In this document: positions 1 to 7,641 of the stretch, in pieces | How the letters are laid out: every line of letters starts with the position of its first letter | Position numbering within the stretch: the first letter of the stretch is position 1 | NCBI GenBank assembly: GCA_045537695.1 | Contig: JAZSQB010000070.1 | Coordinates: forward strand, 1 to 29,064 | Source of the DNA: RGIG2041 sp045537695 | Lineage (GTDB): Bacteria; Bacillota; Clostridia; UBA1381; UMGS1253 | Direction of reading: 5' to 3' | DNA: 29,064 bases | The notes under the pieces: model-generated | Told to the model about the DNA's origin: nothing | Database searches by the model: none | What the model saw: the letters and a program-made list of their open reading frames with translations, nothing else | Translations under genes and position numbers: made by a program

Positions 1-197
1 TAATAGGTGTGTCCGTTTTCCAGCGAGGTAATACCCGCATCACGGATATGCGCCGGCGTAACAAAGTCCGGCTCACCGACACCTAACGAAATCACATCCT
101 CTAATTCATTTGCAATATCAAAATATTTTCTGATGCCCGACGGGCGAATGTTTTTGACAACCGGCGAAATCAGTGCCTCAACGTCAAAAGGGCTCAT
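1..197 (-). CDS. PLP-dependent class I/II aminotransferase, N-terminal part (runs off the left edge)
   Basis: Only the first 65 residues lie in the window. The protein opens MSPFDVEALISPVVKNIRPS and continues through ISLGVGEPDFVTPAHIRDAG, the N-terminal arm and the 'GEPDF.TP' motif of fold-type I aspartate-type aminotransferases, which transfer amino groups between amino acids and 2-oxoacids using pyridoxal phosphate in the cytoplasm. The PLP lysine and C-terminal half are outside the window, so substrate specificity cannot be judged. The start ATG (197-195) overlaps the stop codon of the upstream Lrp/AsnC gene in an ATGA arrangement, so the two are co-transcribed and probably translationally coupled. 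An Lrp-type regulator paired with an aminotransferase suggests amino-acid-responsive control. Family call is firm, substrate unknown. Confidence 0.88.
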   Translation of the reverse strand, partial: MSPFDVEALISPVVKNIRPSGIRKYFDIANELEDVISLGVGEPDFVTPAHIRDAGITSLENGHTY

Positions 198-673
198 AAT
201 GTAATCATCCTTCTCTCATCGCCGCTGTCCTGCTGAAACACTACACCGGCGTCTTTGTATTTTTTGAGCACAAAATGCGTTGCTGTGCTCTGTACAGAGT
301 CCATCGGTGCAAGCTTTTCGGAAACAAATAAAGCAACCTCTTTTAAGGTCTTACCTTCAATCATTACGCACAAGTCAAAACCGCCGCTCATCAGATAAAC
401 GCTCTGTACCACATCATACTGGTAAATACGCTTGGCAATCTTGTCAAAGCCCTCGCCCATCTGCGGCGTCACCTTAACCTCAATTAAGGCAATGACAGAC
501 TCCTTCATCGTCTTTTCCCAGTTGATCATCGTTGTGTAGCCTACAATGGTTTTGTCCTTTTCAAAGGACTTTATGGCGGCGGCGACCGCCTCCGGCGATT
601 CATCCATCATCACAGCAATCTGCTCTGCGGTCAGCTTACTGTTCTTTTCCAATAATTCCAAAATTTTTTCCAT
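194..673 (-). CDS. Lrp/AsnC family transcriptional regulator
   Basis: A 159-residue protein with the two-part layout of Lrp/AsnC regulators: an N-terminal winged helix-turn-helix (about residues 1-55, with LTAEQIAVMMDESPEAVAAA as recognition region) and a C-terminal ligand-binding RAM domain (about 65-140, with SVYLMSGGFDLCVMIEG). Such proteins form dimers to octamers and sense amino acids. The start is set by a GAAGG ribosome site about 7 bases upstream. It has its own promoter (TTGATT, 17 bp, TATAAT) overlapping the 3' end of tex. Its TGA overlaps the ATG of the aminotransferase gene, the likely co-regulated partner. The effector is not predictable. Confidence 0.93.
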   Translation of the reverse strand: MEKILELLEKNSKLTAEQIAVMMDESPEAVAAAIKSFEKDKTIVGYTTMINWEKTMKESVIALIEVKVTPQMGEGFDKIAKRIYQYDVVQSVYLMSGGFDLCVMIEGKTLKEVALFVSEKLAPMDSVQSTATHFVLKKYKDAGVVFQQDSGDERRMITL

Positions 674-714
674 AAAACTACCTTCTTTCTCCCTTAAACA
701 GGGAAATCTTTTTT

Positions 715-743
715 ATTATACACGATTTACCGAAAAAAATCAA
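715..743 (-). promoter_or_regulatory. Sigma-A promoter of the Lrp/AsnC-aminotransferase pair
   Basis: On the minus strand a -35 box TTGATT (743-738) is followed by a 17-bp spacer and a perfect -10 box TATAAT (720-715). The -35 box overlaps the stop codon of tex, so the regulator pair can be expressed separately from the tex transcript. The untranslated leader would be about 35 bases. Confidence 0.75.
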
Positions 744-2887
744 GCATTTTGCTTTTTCATTGTCAGCGCAATTCTTTTGCGCTCCACATCAACGGAAAGC
801 ACATACACCGTCACCACATCGCCGACCTTGAGCACCTCGGACGGATGCTTGATATACCGGTCGGTAATCTGCGAAATATGCACAAGTCCGTCCTGATGCA
901 CGCCAATGTCGACAAAAACACCAAAATCAATGACATTGCGCACGGTGCCCTTCATTTCCATACCCGGCTTTAAATCGTTCATATCCATGACATCGCTTCG
1001 AAGCATCGGTGCCGGCAAATCATCGCGCAAGTCGCGCCCCGGCTTTACAAGCTCCGCCGCAATATCACGTAGGGTCGGCACGCCGATACCCAAAAGCGAG
1101 GCAACCTTTACTTCCCCTTCTGTCTTAATTTGCGCTTCCAGCACAGTAAGCTTGCCCGCAAGCGCATCCTTTGCGCTGTAGCCGAAGTGCTTCAACAGAG
1201 CCTCAGCCGCCGGATAGCTTTCCGGATGCACCGCCGTGTTATCCAAAATATTTTTCGCACCCGGGATACGCAAAAAGCCTGCACATTGCTCGTATGCCTT
1301 CGGACCGAGCTTTGCTACTTTTTTCAGCTGCGTTCTCGCCGTAAATTCACCGATTTCTTCTCGGTATGCCACAATATTTTTCGCCGTAGCCGCTGAAAGA
1401 CCGGATACATACGATAAAAGTGACGGTGATGCCGTATTTACATCGACACCGACGGAGTTTACACTCGCCTCAACCACACCGCCGAGCGCACTATCCAGCT
1501 CTTTAGGCGGCATATCGTGCTGATACTGCCCAACACCGATGGATTTTGGGTCAATTTTCACCAATTCCGCAAGCGGATCCTGCAAACGGCGCGCAATCGA
1601 AACAGCACTGCGCACAGCCACATCGTGGTCAGGAAATTCCTGTGCACCAAGCTTAGACGCAGAATACACCGAAGCGCCCGCCTCGTTAACAACCATATAC
1701 TGTACTTTTTTGTCTATTTCGCCAATCAGCTCGACAACAAAAATTTCAGACTCTTTCGATGCCGTTCCGTTGCCGATAGAAATCACATCCACATCGTATT
1801 TTTGGATGAGTGCCTTTAATTTTGCCTTGGCTTCCTCAATCTTATTCTGCGGCGGTGTCGGATAGACCACCGTCCAGTCGAGCAGCTTGCCCGTCTTGTC
1901 CACAACAGCAATTTTACAACCCGTGCGGTACGCCGGATCAAGGCCGAGCACAGTCTTTCCCTTAATCGGCGGTTGCATCAAAAGCGCCTTTAAATTCAAA
2001 CCGAATACGGAAATTGCGCCTGCAGCAGCTTTCTCCGTCAATTCTGCGCGCAGTTCGCGTTCGAGCGACGGGAAAATCAGACGCTTATACGCATCCTCTG
2101 CCGCTTCGCGCATCAGTGTCTGCGCCTCACCCGTACCACGGATAAACTGCGCTTCCATTTTGGCGATGCAAGCGGTTTCATCCACCTCAATGCCGACCTT
2201 TAAAACATCCTCTTTTTCACCGCGGTTGACCGCCAAAATGCGGTGCCCCGGAATTTTGCCGACCGGCTCGCGGTAATCATAATACATCGCATATACGCCG
2301 TTTTCCTCGCTCTCCGAGGAGGAAACCAGAAACGCCGTTTTCTGCAATAGACGGCGCAAAGTGTCGCGGCACGACGCATCGTCACTCATACGCTCGCAGA
2401 CAATGTCCTTCGCACCGTCGATGGCATCCTGCACGGAATACACTTCTTTTTCTGCATCAACAAGCTGCGCTGCCAGAGCGGAAATATCTGCGCCGTCCTG
2501 CGCCCAGATGGCATCGGCAAGCGGCTCTAAGCCCTTCTCCTTTGCAACCGTTGCGCGCGTGCGGCGGTGCGGCTTGTACGGGCGATATATATCCTCTAAC
2601 CGCGCCAGCGTCTCCGCCTCGGCAATCTGCGCCATCAATTCGTCCGTCATCTTCTCCTGCTCGGTAATGGAAGCTATAATTTCTTCCTTACGCTTTTCTA
2701 AGTTGCGCAGATACGCAAGGCGCTCGGAAAGCTCGCGCAGTTTCTGGTCATCGCACGCGCCCGTCATTTCCTTACGGTATCGCGCAATAAACGGAATCGT
2801 GTTGCCGCCGTCAATCAATTCAATGATGTTGGCAACGTACGTTTCCTTCATTTCAAATTCCTTGGCAATGATTTTTTTCATATCCAT
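740..2887 (-). CDS. tex: Tex family RNA-binding protein with S1 domain
   Basis: A 715-residue protein of full family length. In order: N-terminal Tex helical region (with FIARYRKEMTGACDDQKLRE), a YqgF/RuvX-like RNase-H-fold domain (around GLDPAYRTGCKIAVVD, Asp317), helix-hairpin-helix repeats (around SPSLLSYVSGLSAATAKNIV), and a C-terminal S1 domain (about 643-712, with GVFVDIGVHQDGLVHISQ). Tex proteins bind RNA in the cytoplasm and are linked to transcription and RNA metabolism; the precise role is unsettled. I chose the ATG at 2887 because AAGGAG lies 9 bases upstream; an in-frame ATG at 2911 lacks a site and would overlap the upstream gene. Tex follows the TIGR04076 gene after 13 bases, so they form one operon. 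Confidence 0.96.
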   Translation of the reverse strand: MDMKKIIAKEFEMKETYVANIIELIDGGNTIPFIARYRKEMTGACDDQKLRELSERLAYLRNLEKRKEEIIASITEQEKMTDELMAQIAEAETLARLEDIYRPYKPHRRTRATVAKEKGLEPLADAIWAQDGADISALAAQLVDAEKEVYSVQDAIDGAKDIVCERMSDDASCRDTLRRLLQKTAFLVSSSESEENGVYAMYYDYREPVGKIPGHRILAVNRGEKEDVLKVGIEVDETACIAKMEAQFIRGTGEAQTLMREAAEDAYKRLIFPSLERELRAELTEKAAAGAISVFGLNLKALLMQPPIKGKTVLGLDPAYRTGCKIAVVDKTGKLLDWTVVYPTPPQNKIEEAKAKLKALIQKYDVDVISIGNGTASKESEIFVVELIGEIDKKVQYMVVNEAGASVYSASKLGAQEFPDHDVAVRSAVSIARRLQDPLAELVKIDPKSIGVGQYQHDMPPKELDSALGGVVEASVNSVGVDVNTASPSLLSYVSGLSAATAKNIVAYREEIGEFTARTQLKKVAKLGPKAYEQCAGFLRIPGAKNILDNTAVHPESYPAAEALLKHFGYSAKDALAGKLTVLEAQIKTEGEVKVASLLGIGVPTLRDIAAELVKPGRDLRDDLPAPMLRSDVMDMNDLKPGMEMKGTVRNVIDFGVFVDIGVHQDGLVHISQITDRYIKHPSEVLKVGDVVTVYVLSVDVERKRIALTMKKQNA

Positions 2888-2900
2888 CTGTATCTTCTCC

Positions 2901-3215
2901 TTAATCTGCATCTTCTTCTAAAGCCTCAATATAAAAGCTGACCGGACGGAAGCCGTCATTGCACGAAAGCATTGCCGATTTCTTGTTTTGCATCCACCCA
3001 TCGTAAAAATTTTCGCCGCCGTGCGAAAGCGCCAGCACAAACGGTGACATCGTTTCCCACGCGCTGTCGCACAAGCCGTCCGGCTTTTGCCAGCCGTTCG
3101 CAATAAAAACCTGCCCTTCCTTCAAATCGCAGGCATGCTCTATCGGATTTTCATATTGCTCTATCAAATCATCATACCGCGCCATACGCATCACGGTAAT
3201 TCTGCATTTTTTCAT
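2901..3215 (-). CDS. TIGR04076 family protein of unknown function
   Basis: A 104-residue protein that begins MKKCRITVMR and has the family pattern of a small domain with conserved blocks KEGQVFIANGWQKPDGLCDSAW, ALSHGGENFYDGW and SCNDGFRPVSF (first block given only in part as key words: KEGQVFIA, PDGLCDSAW). I recognise it as TIGR04076, a family of unknown function that is widespread in anaerobic Firmicutes. It has no signal peptide or membrane segment. The ATG at 3215 is preceded by GAAAGGA at about 8 bases. It is the first gene of a unit with tex and is transcribed from a consensus promoter about 150 bases upstream, leaving a long structured leader. No function is proposed. Confidence 0.85.
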   Translation of the reverse strand: MKKCRITVMRMARYDDLIEQYENPIEHACDLKEGQVFIANGWQKPDGLCDSAWETMSPFVLALSHGGENFYDGWMQNKKSAMLSCNDGFRPVSFYIEALEEDAD

Positions 3216-3253
3216 CGGTTACATCCTTTCTGTAGGTATAACAACCCTCCCGT

Positions 3254-3351
3254 CACACTGTGTGAGCCACCCTCCTTTACACAAGGAGGGCTTTCGAGGG
3301 AGAGCCACGGCATTAACAAAACACATAGCGGTTCGGCGGAAACCGCCGAAC
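3254..3351 (-). repeat. Palindromic repeat modules in the leader of the TIGR04076-tex transcript
   Basis: Three hairpins lie in the predicted 5' leader: GTTCGGCGG/CCGCCGAAC (3331-3339 with 3343-3351, loop AAA), CCCTCCTT/AAGGAGGG (3270-3277 with 3283-3290, loop of 5) and CACAC/GTGTG (3254-3258 with 3260-3264). On the minus strand the last two are flanked by CTCCC and GGGAG, which can form an enclosing stem. The module ending in GACGGGAGGGTTGT resembles, from memory, a dispersed repeat of gut Clostridia. No copy of it is present elsewhere in this window. Confidence 0.6.
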
Positions 3352-3366
3352 CCTACGGTTAGCTCT

Positions 3367-3395
3367 ATTTTACCACAACTTCTACTCGCTTTCAA
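3367..3395 (-). promoter_or_regulatory. Sigma-A promoter of the TIGR04076-tex unit
   Basis: Minus-strand -35 box TTGAAA (3395-3390), a 17-bp spacer and -10 box TAAAAT (3372-3367). The expected start is near 3360, giving a leader of about 145 bases that contains the palindromic repeat modules. No better promoter is visible nearer the gene. Confidence 0.7.
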
Positions 3396-3439
3396 CCCAT
3401 ACCACCCCGTGTTGAAATAATTTCGCGGGAGACTAGGCG

Positions 3440-3478
3440 CAAAGACAGACACAGTACGCGGGTTCGGCTCTGTCTTTG
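3440..3478. repeat. Inverted repeat, 10-bp arms
   Basis: CAAAGACAGA (3440-3449) is the reverse complement of TCTGTCTTTG (3469-3478), separated by 19 bases. It lies upstream of the TIGR04076 promoter in gene-free DNA and belongs to a run of hairpins between 3254 and 3626. There is no T tract, so it is not a typical terminator. Confidence 0.6.
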
Positions 3479-3517
3479 GAATGACGTATCACACAAAATC
3501 AGCCAACACAGACCAAA

Positions 3518-3556
3518 ACAAAAGGAGCCTGTATGTCTCTACAGGACTCCTTTTGT
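3518..3556. terminator. Terminator-like hairpin without an obvious gene
   Basis: ACAAAAGGAGCCTGTA (3518-3533) pairs with bases 3540-3556 with one bulged base and a 6-base loop. The arms begin and end in A and T runs, so it could stop transcription in both directions. It lies between two divergently oriented genes, so no recognised gene ends here. It may insulate the two promoters, end an unseen small RNA, or be left from a lost gene. Confidence 0.5.
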
Positions 3557-3780
3557 ATGAGCGTGTTTGCCCTGTCTTAATGTAGGGAAGACAACAGGGA
3601 CTTTATTTGCTACGGGCAAAGCCCGTTATAGCTAAGGTGAATGGTATGTTAGAATCGTCTCGCTCAGCAAAGCAGATGCTTAAATGCTCGGTTGTCAGTA
3701 GCTTATTTTACCATGCTTACGTAAATGACAGCCTTAACTGCTTCTCTTCTGCGCTACAGTATTATTATTATAGTCGCTTT
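3557..3780. other. Gene-free spacer with two small hairpins
   Basis: No credible coding frame. It contains an imperfect inverted repeat (CCCTG at 3570-3574 with CAGGG at 3595-3599, and GTCTT with AAGAC inside) and a short perfect hairpin ACGGGC-AAA-GCCCGT (3612-3626). From 3627 to 3780 nothing further is recognised. A-T rich stretches near 3760-3774 resemble a -10 box, but no matching -35 box is present, so the promoter of the AraC-type gene was not assigned. Confidence 0.5.
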
Positions 3781-3867
3781 TTGCACTTTTGTATTTGCAT
3801 TTTTAGTTTGTCTATTTGCACTTTCAGACATTTTTATTGCACTTTTTTAAGTATCATTTGCATTTTT
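3781..3867 (+). promoter_or_regulatory. Phased direct repeats TTGCA(C/T)TTT upstream of the AraC-type gene, candidate regulator sites
   Basis: TTGCA followed by C or T and at least three Ts occurs at 3781, 3795, 3816, 3837 and 3858. The last four copies are spaced exactly 21 bp apart, two turns of the helix, so they present the same face of DNA; the first is 14 bp before the second. AraC-family proteins bind direct repeats with 21-bp spacing (17-bp half-sites with 4-bp gaps at araI), so autoregulation by the adjacent gene product is a reasonable inference. The array ends about 50 bases before the chosen start codon. Confidence 0.55.
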
Positions 3868-3914
3868 CGCCAGGGTGTGTTAAAATGAAAAAAATGAAGG
3901 GAGTGAAGACGAGC

Positions 3915-4808
3915 ATGGAGTACTCCAGAACCCGCATCAAAGAGGAATTTAAAATTGATTCCTTGATTACGCTACACTACTTTGAATATACTCGTTATTT
4001 TAGGTCCGGAGGCGAATGCCACGATTTTTGGGAATTCGTATACGTCGACAAGGGCAGCGTGGAGGTTTTAACCAATGAAGGAAATTATCCGCTCTATCAG
4101 GGGCAGATTGCCTTTCACTACCCCAACCAATGGCACTCCATTTGCACTACAGACAACGCCAATACCAATGTAATTATTCTCTCCTTTGACTGTCGTTCCA
4201 AGGATATGCGCTTTTTTCGCAACCGCACGCTGGATACCACAAACCACATCCGGCTACTTTTGTCGAAGGTAATCGAAGAGGCAAAGAATGTTTACGAGTC
4301 GCCGCTCGGTGACCCCTATGTGACAAAACTCATTCGCAAGCCAGAGCCGCTCTTCGGTGCCGAGCAGCTGATTAAAACCAACCTGACAGAAATTTTAATT
4401 TCCCTGATGCGTAACACGCTTAGTACGCCGTCACCTGCAAGCATTGCGAGCTTAAATCTAAAAAGACAACCAAAGGCGGTACAGGAGCTTATCGCTTATT
4501 TAGAAGAAAATGTGCACCAAAAGCTACGTTTTGATGAAATTACGGCGCATATTTCGATGAGCAAAACGGCGCTTAAGGAATTGTTTCGCCGCGAAACCGG
4601 TATGAGCGTGATGCAGTATTTTTCGCAGTTGAAAACAGAGCGTGCGAAGATGCTGATTCGAGACAACTATTTTAATATTACGCAAATTGCCTCAATGCTC
4701 GGCTTTGACAGCATTCACTATTTTTCGCGTTGGTTTAAAAAACAGACGGGAATGTCACCGCTCGAATATGCGCGCTCCGTCAAAGCAATTTTGGAATGGA
4801 AAGTATGA
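3915..4808 (+). CDS. AraC family transcriptional regulator
   Basis: A 297-residue two-domain regulator. Residues about 20-115 form a cupin-like sensor domain (GECHDFWEFVYVDKGSVEVL, then GQIAFHYPNQWHS), and about 185-290 form the AraC DNA-binding domain with two helix-turn-helix motifs (FDEITAHISMSKTALKELFR and ITQIASMLGFDSIHYFSRWF) closing with the FKKQTGMSPLEYAR signature. The ligand is probably a sugar or other small molecule, but the sequence does not say which. Start: ATG 3915 has GGGAG 11 bases upstream; in-frame ATGs at 3885 and 3894 are possible and would add 7-10 residues. The gene ends 7 bases before queG, so they share a transcript. The phased repeats upstream suggest autoregulation. 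Confidence 0.92.
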   Translation: MEYSRTRIKEEFKIDSLITLHYFEYTRYFRSGGECHDFWEFVYVDKGSVEVLTNEGNYPLYQGQIAFHYPNQWHSICTTDNANTNVIILSFDCRSKDMRFFRNRTLDTTNHIRLLLSKVIEEAKNVYESPLGDPYVTKLIRKPEPLFGAEQLIKTNLTEILISLMRNTLSTPSPASIASLNLKRQPKAVQELIAYLEENVHQKLRFDEITAHISMSKTALKELFRRETGMSVMQYFSQLKTERAKMLIRDNYFNITQIASMLGFDSIHYFSRWFKKQTGMSPLEYARSVKAILEWKV

Positions 4809-4815
4809 TAAAAAG

Positions 4816-5700
4816 ATGATACAATCTATAAAAACACCCGTTAGTGCTGCACAAGTCAAAGCGTTAGCAGCCGCAAGCGGCATCAGTGATACCGGCATCT
4901 GTTCTGCTAAAGCAGATACAACTCTTTTAGCGCGTCTGGAGGCTGTAAAAACGCCATTTGTTCCCGCTGCCGACAAACGCATTGCACCGGCGGATTATCT
5001 GCCGGATGCCAAAAGTGTGATTGTCTGTGCGTTTCACTATGCAAATCCAAAGCCGGAAAAAACAAACCTTTCCTGCTATGCGTGGGGCAAAGATTACCAC
5101 GACGTAGTCAAAGCCTATCTTACAAAGCTTTTAGAACAGCTGAAGACGATAAATCCGGCAACCGTGGGCTATATTTTTACAGATGATGCGCCACTTTGCA
5201 ACAAAGCCCTCGCCTACCGGGCCGGACTTGGCTTTTTCGGCAGAAACAGCCTGCTCATTCATCCGGTTTTCGGCAGTTACTTTTTTATCGGTGGCATTGT
5301 GACAAATCTTTCATTGGAAACAGATACGCCGCATACCGGCAGCTGCGGCAATTGCCGCGCCTGCGCGCAGGTCTGCCCCGCCGGTCTTTGTATCGACGGT
5401 TGGACGGACGGTTACAAGTGCATTTCCTATCTACAACAAAAAAAGGGTGACTTAACGGATACCGAAGCAGATTTAATTCGAAAATCCGGCTCCGTCTGGG
5501 GCTGCGATTTGTGCCAAAGCATCTGCCCACACAACCAAAAGCAGACGCAGACAGCAATCCCCGAATTTGCCGCACCGGATGCATTTCTGCCACCGGCACT
5601 GACGGAAGAAAGCTTTAATAAAAATTATAGGGATCGCGCCTTTTTTTGGCGTGGTTATTCGACGCTGCAACGCAATTTGAGGCTGTTTGAAAAATCTTGA
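4816..5700 (+). CDS. queG: Epoxyqueuosine reductase, short form
   Basis: A 294-residue QueG-family protein: cobalamin- and iron-sulfur-dependent reduction of epoxyqueuosine to queuosine, the last step in making the modified base at tRNA position 34. Visible are the QueG core TDDAPLCNKALAYRAGLGFF followed by GRNSLLIHP, and two ferredoxin-type cluster motifs: CGNCRACAQVCP from residue 177 and CDLCQSICPHN from residue 230. The C-terminal HEAT-like part found in longer forms such as that of E. coli is absent, as in other short clostridial members. The ATG at 4816 follows the AraC stop by 7 bases with only a weak GGAAAG upstream, which suggests reinitiation. Other queuosine genes are not in the window. 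Confidence 0.9.
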   Translation: MIQSIKTPVSAAQVKALAAASGISDTGICSAKADTTLLARLEAVKTPFVPAADKRIAPADYLPDAKSVIVCAFHYANPKPEKTNLSCYAWGKDYHDVVKAYLTKLLEQLKTINPATVGYIFTDDAPLCNKALAYRAGLGFFGRNSLLIHPVFGSYFFIGGIVTNLSLETDTPHTGSCGNCRACAQVCPAGLCIDGWTDGYKCISYLQQKKGDLTDTEADLIRKSGSVWGCDLCQSICPHNQKQTQTAIPEFAAPDAFLPPALTEESFNKNYRDRAFFWRGYSTLQRNLRLFEKS

Positions 5701-5756
5701 TGCTTGTGCAACTATCGTACGATAAAAACAAATACAGAAAACAGGATGGGTGCATT

Positions 5757-7469
5757 TTGAAAAAGAAAAATATTATATTTCTACTAACCGCAATTGTGCT
5801 ATTGACGCTGCAGATTTTTCCTGCGCTGGCAACAAAAATTTCTTATGAGCAAAAGCACCGCGGCTATGTCACTGCCATCGAAATCACCGAGGCGCTTGCG
5901 CCGTTTGAGCGCGCACAGGCACGCAAGGTGGTTGCTGCATACAAAAAAAGCGGCGTCAACACCGCCATTGTGCACGAATCCGCCGGCGGCGACTTTGACG
6001 CACCACTACTTGCACTCGCGAAGGAAGCAGGCATGCAGACCGCCGTTGCCGTTTACAGCGGCGATGAAAAAAGTCCTGCCTACACCAGAAATCTGCGCAA
6101 TACCATTGAAGACTGTGGTGTGCAATATCTTTTATTAAAAGAAAGCAAAGAAGCACAAACACACGAAGCGCCGCTGCTGCAACTGATTACGAATTACAAC
6201 TTAACCCTGGTGCTCCAGGAAAATGAAAATCAGCTTTCCAATGCAACGCCGCCCGGCTTTTACAAGTATATGGCGGCTGCTAACGGCAGGGTAATGCGCG
6301 CCTATGAAACGCCGTACACGGCAGAAAACAAGCTGTTTCCCAAAGCGTATGTCCCCAACGCACTTTATCACAAGATGCGCAATTCTGCGCTCGACCGCAA
6401 TACGGAATTTCTCGTAATTCATCCATGGACAGACGCAGGCGCCACACCGGAAGAAAACGCAAAGGCAACACAAGAAGCCATTACCAAATTCTCAGCATTT
6501 ATGCAAAAGCGCGGTTATACGGAAGGCTTTGCCGGCACCCTTGCAGGTTATTATACAAACCTGTCCGGTATCCGCGCAGCCGCAGCCGCACTGAGTATGC
6601 TAATGCTCTTGTTTATGCTGCGTGTACTATTTAAATCCCTTCCGGCTTATGCCGACTGGATTTTGTACGGATTTGCCGCACTGCTTTACGGTCTCACCTA
6701 CGTCCTGCCGCAATGGGTTACAGATGTCTACCCAACCTTATTTGCCCCGCTCGGTGCATGCTTTAGCCTGACCGTCGTCTATGTTTGCGCACAAAAGCTG
6801 AAAGCGCATCTGCCCGACGTAGCATACATCCCATGTTTGCTTCTGATGGCACTTGCAGCGCTGCTTCTATGCTGCGCAGTACTCTCTGCGATGCTGAGCG
6901 GTATGTATTACTATTTGAATATTTCGATTTTCCGCGGTGTGGTGCTGACACTGCTTTTACCGCTGTTATACGCAGCGCTGCTGCTCTATTGCACATCGCA
7001 AAACTGCACCTTCTGCCCAAGCGCACTGAAATCGCGCCTGCGCGATATATTTAAAGAAGCAAAAGCAAAACACTATGGCTTTGCAATCATCGTACTGCTT
7101 TTGACTGCAGTTTACCTGCTGCGCAGCGGCAACACACCGATTTTTCCAGCAGAAGTGAAGCTTCGAAACCTGGTGAGCTCCCTTTCGCTGGTGCGTCCGC
7201 GCACCAAGGAGTTCTTGATTGGTTGGCCGGCGCTGGCACTGCTGCTCTACGTATATAAATATCGCCCGGAAAGCAAAAAGAAAGGATGGCTGATGCTGCT
7301 TGCCTCTGTCCTGTTTTCCTCGGTGATGAACACCTTCTGCCACGTATTTGCGGACACGACGGTTTCCCTTTTGCGCACGGTAAACGGACTTGCTTTCTCC
7401 ATACCGTTTATCCTGTTGCTCTTTGCGGAAAAGTATGTTAAAAATGCAATTTTTCGCGACAAAGTGTAA
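5757..7469 (+). CDS. DUF5693 family membrane protein
   Basis: A 570-residue protein from a TTG start at 5757, chosen because AGGATGG lies 7 bases upstream and it places a classical signal/anchor (KKKNIIFLLTAIVLL) at the N terminus. An in-frame ATG at 5700, overlapping the queG stop as TGATG, would add 19 unusual residues and cannot be excluded. Residues about 35-265 form a soluble, probably extracytoplasmic domain resembling a TIM-barrel-like fold; the rest holds about nine membrane segments. I recognise the DUF5693 family of Bacillota, which in other genomes accompanies cell-surface polysaccharide genes. Function unknown. It is the last gene of the AraC-queG unit and ends before a strong terminator. 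Confidence 0.85.
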   Translation: MKKKNIIFLLTAIVLLTLQIFPALATKISYEQKHRGYVTAIEITEALAPFERAQARKVVAAYKKSGVNTAIVHESAGGDFDAPLLALAKEAGMQTAVAVYSGDEKSPAYTRNLRNTIEDCGVQYLLLKESKEAQTHEAPLLQLITNYNLTLVLQENENQLSNATPPGFYKYMAAANGRVMRAYETPYTAENKLFPKAYVPNALYHKMRNSALDRNTEFLVIHPWTDAGATPEENAKATQEAITKFSAFMQKRGYTEGFAGTLAGYYTNLSGIRAAAAALSMLMLLFMLRVLFKSLPAYADWILYGFAALLYGLTYVLPQWVTDVYPTLFAPLGACFSLTVVYVCAQKLKAHLPDVAYIPCLLLMALAALLLCCAVLSAMLSGMYYYLNISIFRGVVLTLLLPLLYAALLLYCTSQNCTFCPSALKSRLRDIFKEAKAKHYGFAIIVLLLTAVYLLRSGNTPIFPAEVKLRNLVSSLSLVRPRTKEFLIGWPALALLLYVYKYRPESKKKGWLMLLASVLFSSVMNTFCHVFADTTVSLLRTVNGLAFSIPFILLLFAEKYVKNAIFRDKV

Positions 7470-7641
7470 CTTAACGGCATTTTGTTATATGCAAGCGAAA
7501 TATGTGGATGCAGTACGCGACACATCGTGGCTATGCACAAAGGAAATCACATTCGCTCAATGCAACATACTATACAAAGTAGCCTTCTATTTCTAATATG
7601 AATTTTTGTTTTATCCATTCTCTTGCGAAAATCCATAAAAA

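Noticed and set aside
3219..3452. A 77-residue open frame on the minus strand
   Set aside because: It is read straight through the palindromic repeat modules and the TIGR04076 promoter, has no ribosome site, and resembles no protein family.
3781..3878. Phased repeats as a CRISPR array
   Set aside because: Repeat core is only about 9 bases with 12-base intervals and no cas genes; too short for CRISPR.
3607..3888. Open frame with a seven-residue periodicity (C-x-F repeated)
   Set aside because: The periodicity is just the 21-bp phased DNA repeat read in one frame; no ribosome site and very cysteine/phenylalanine-rich low-complexity composition.
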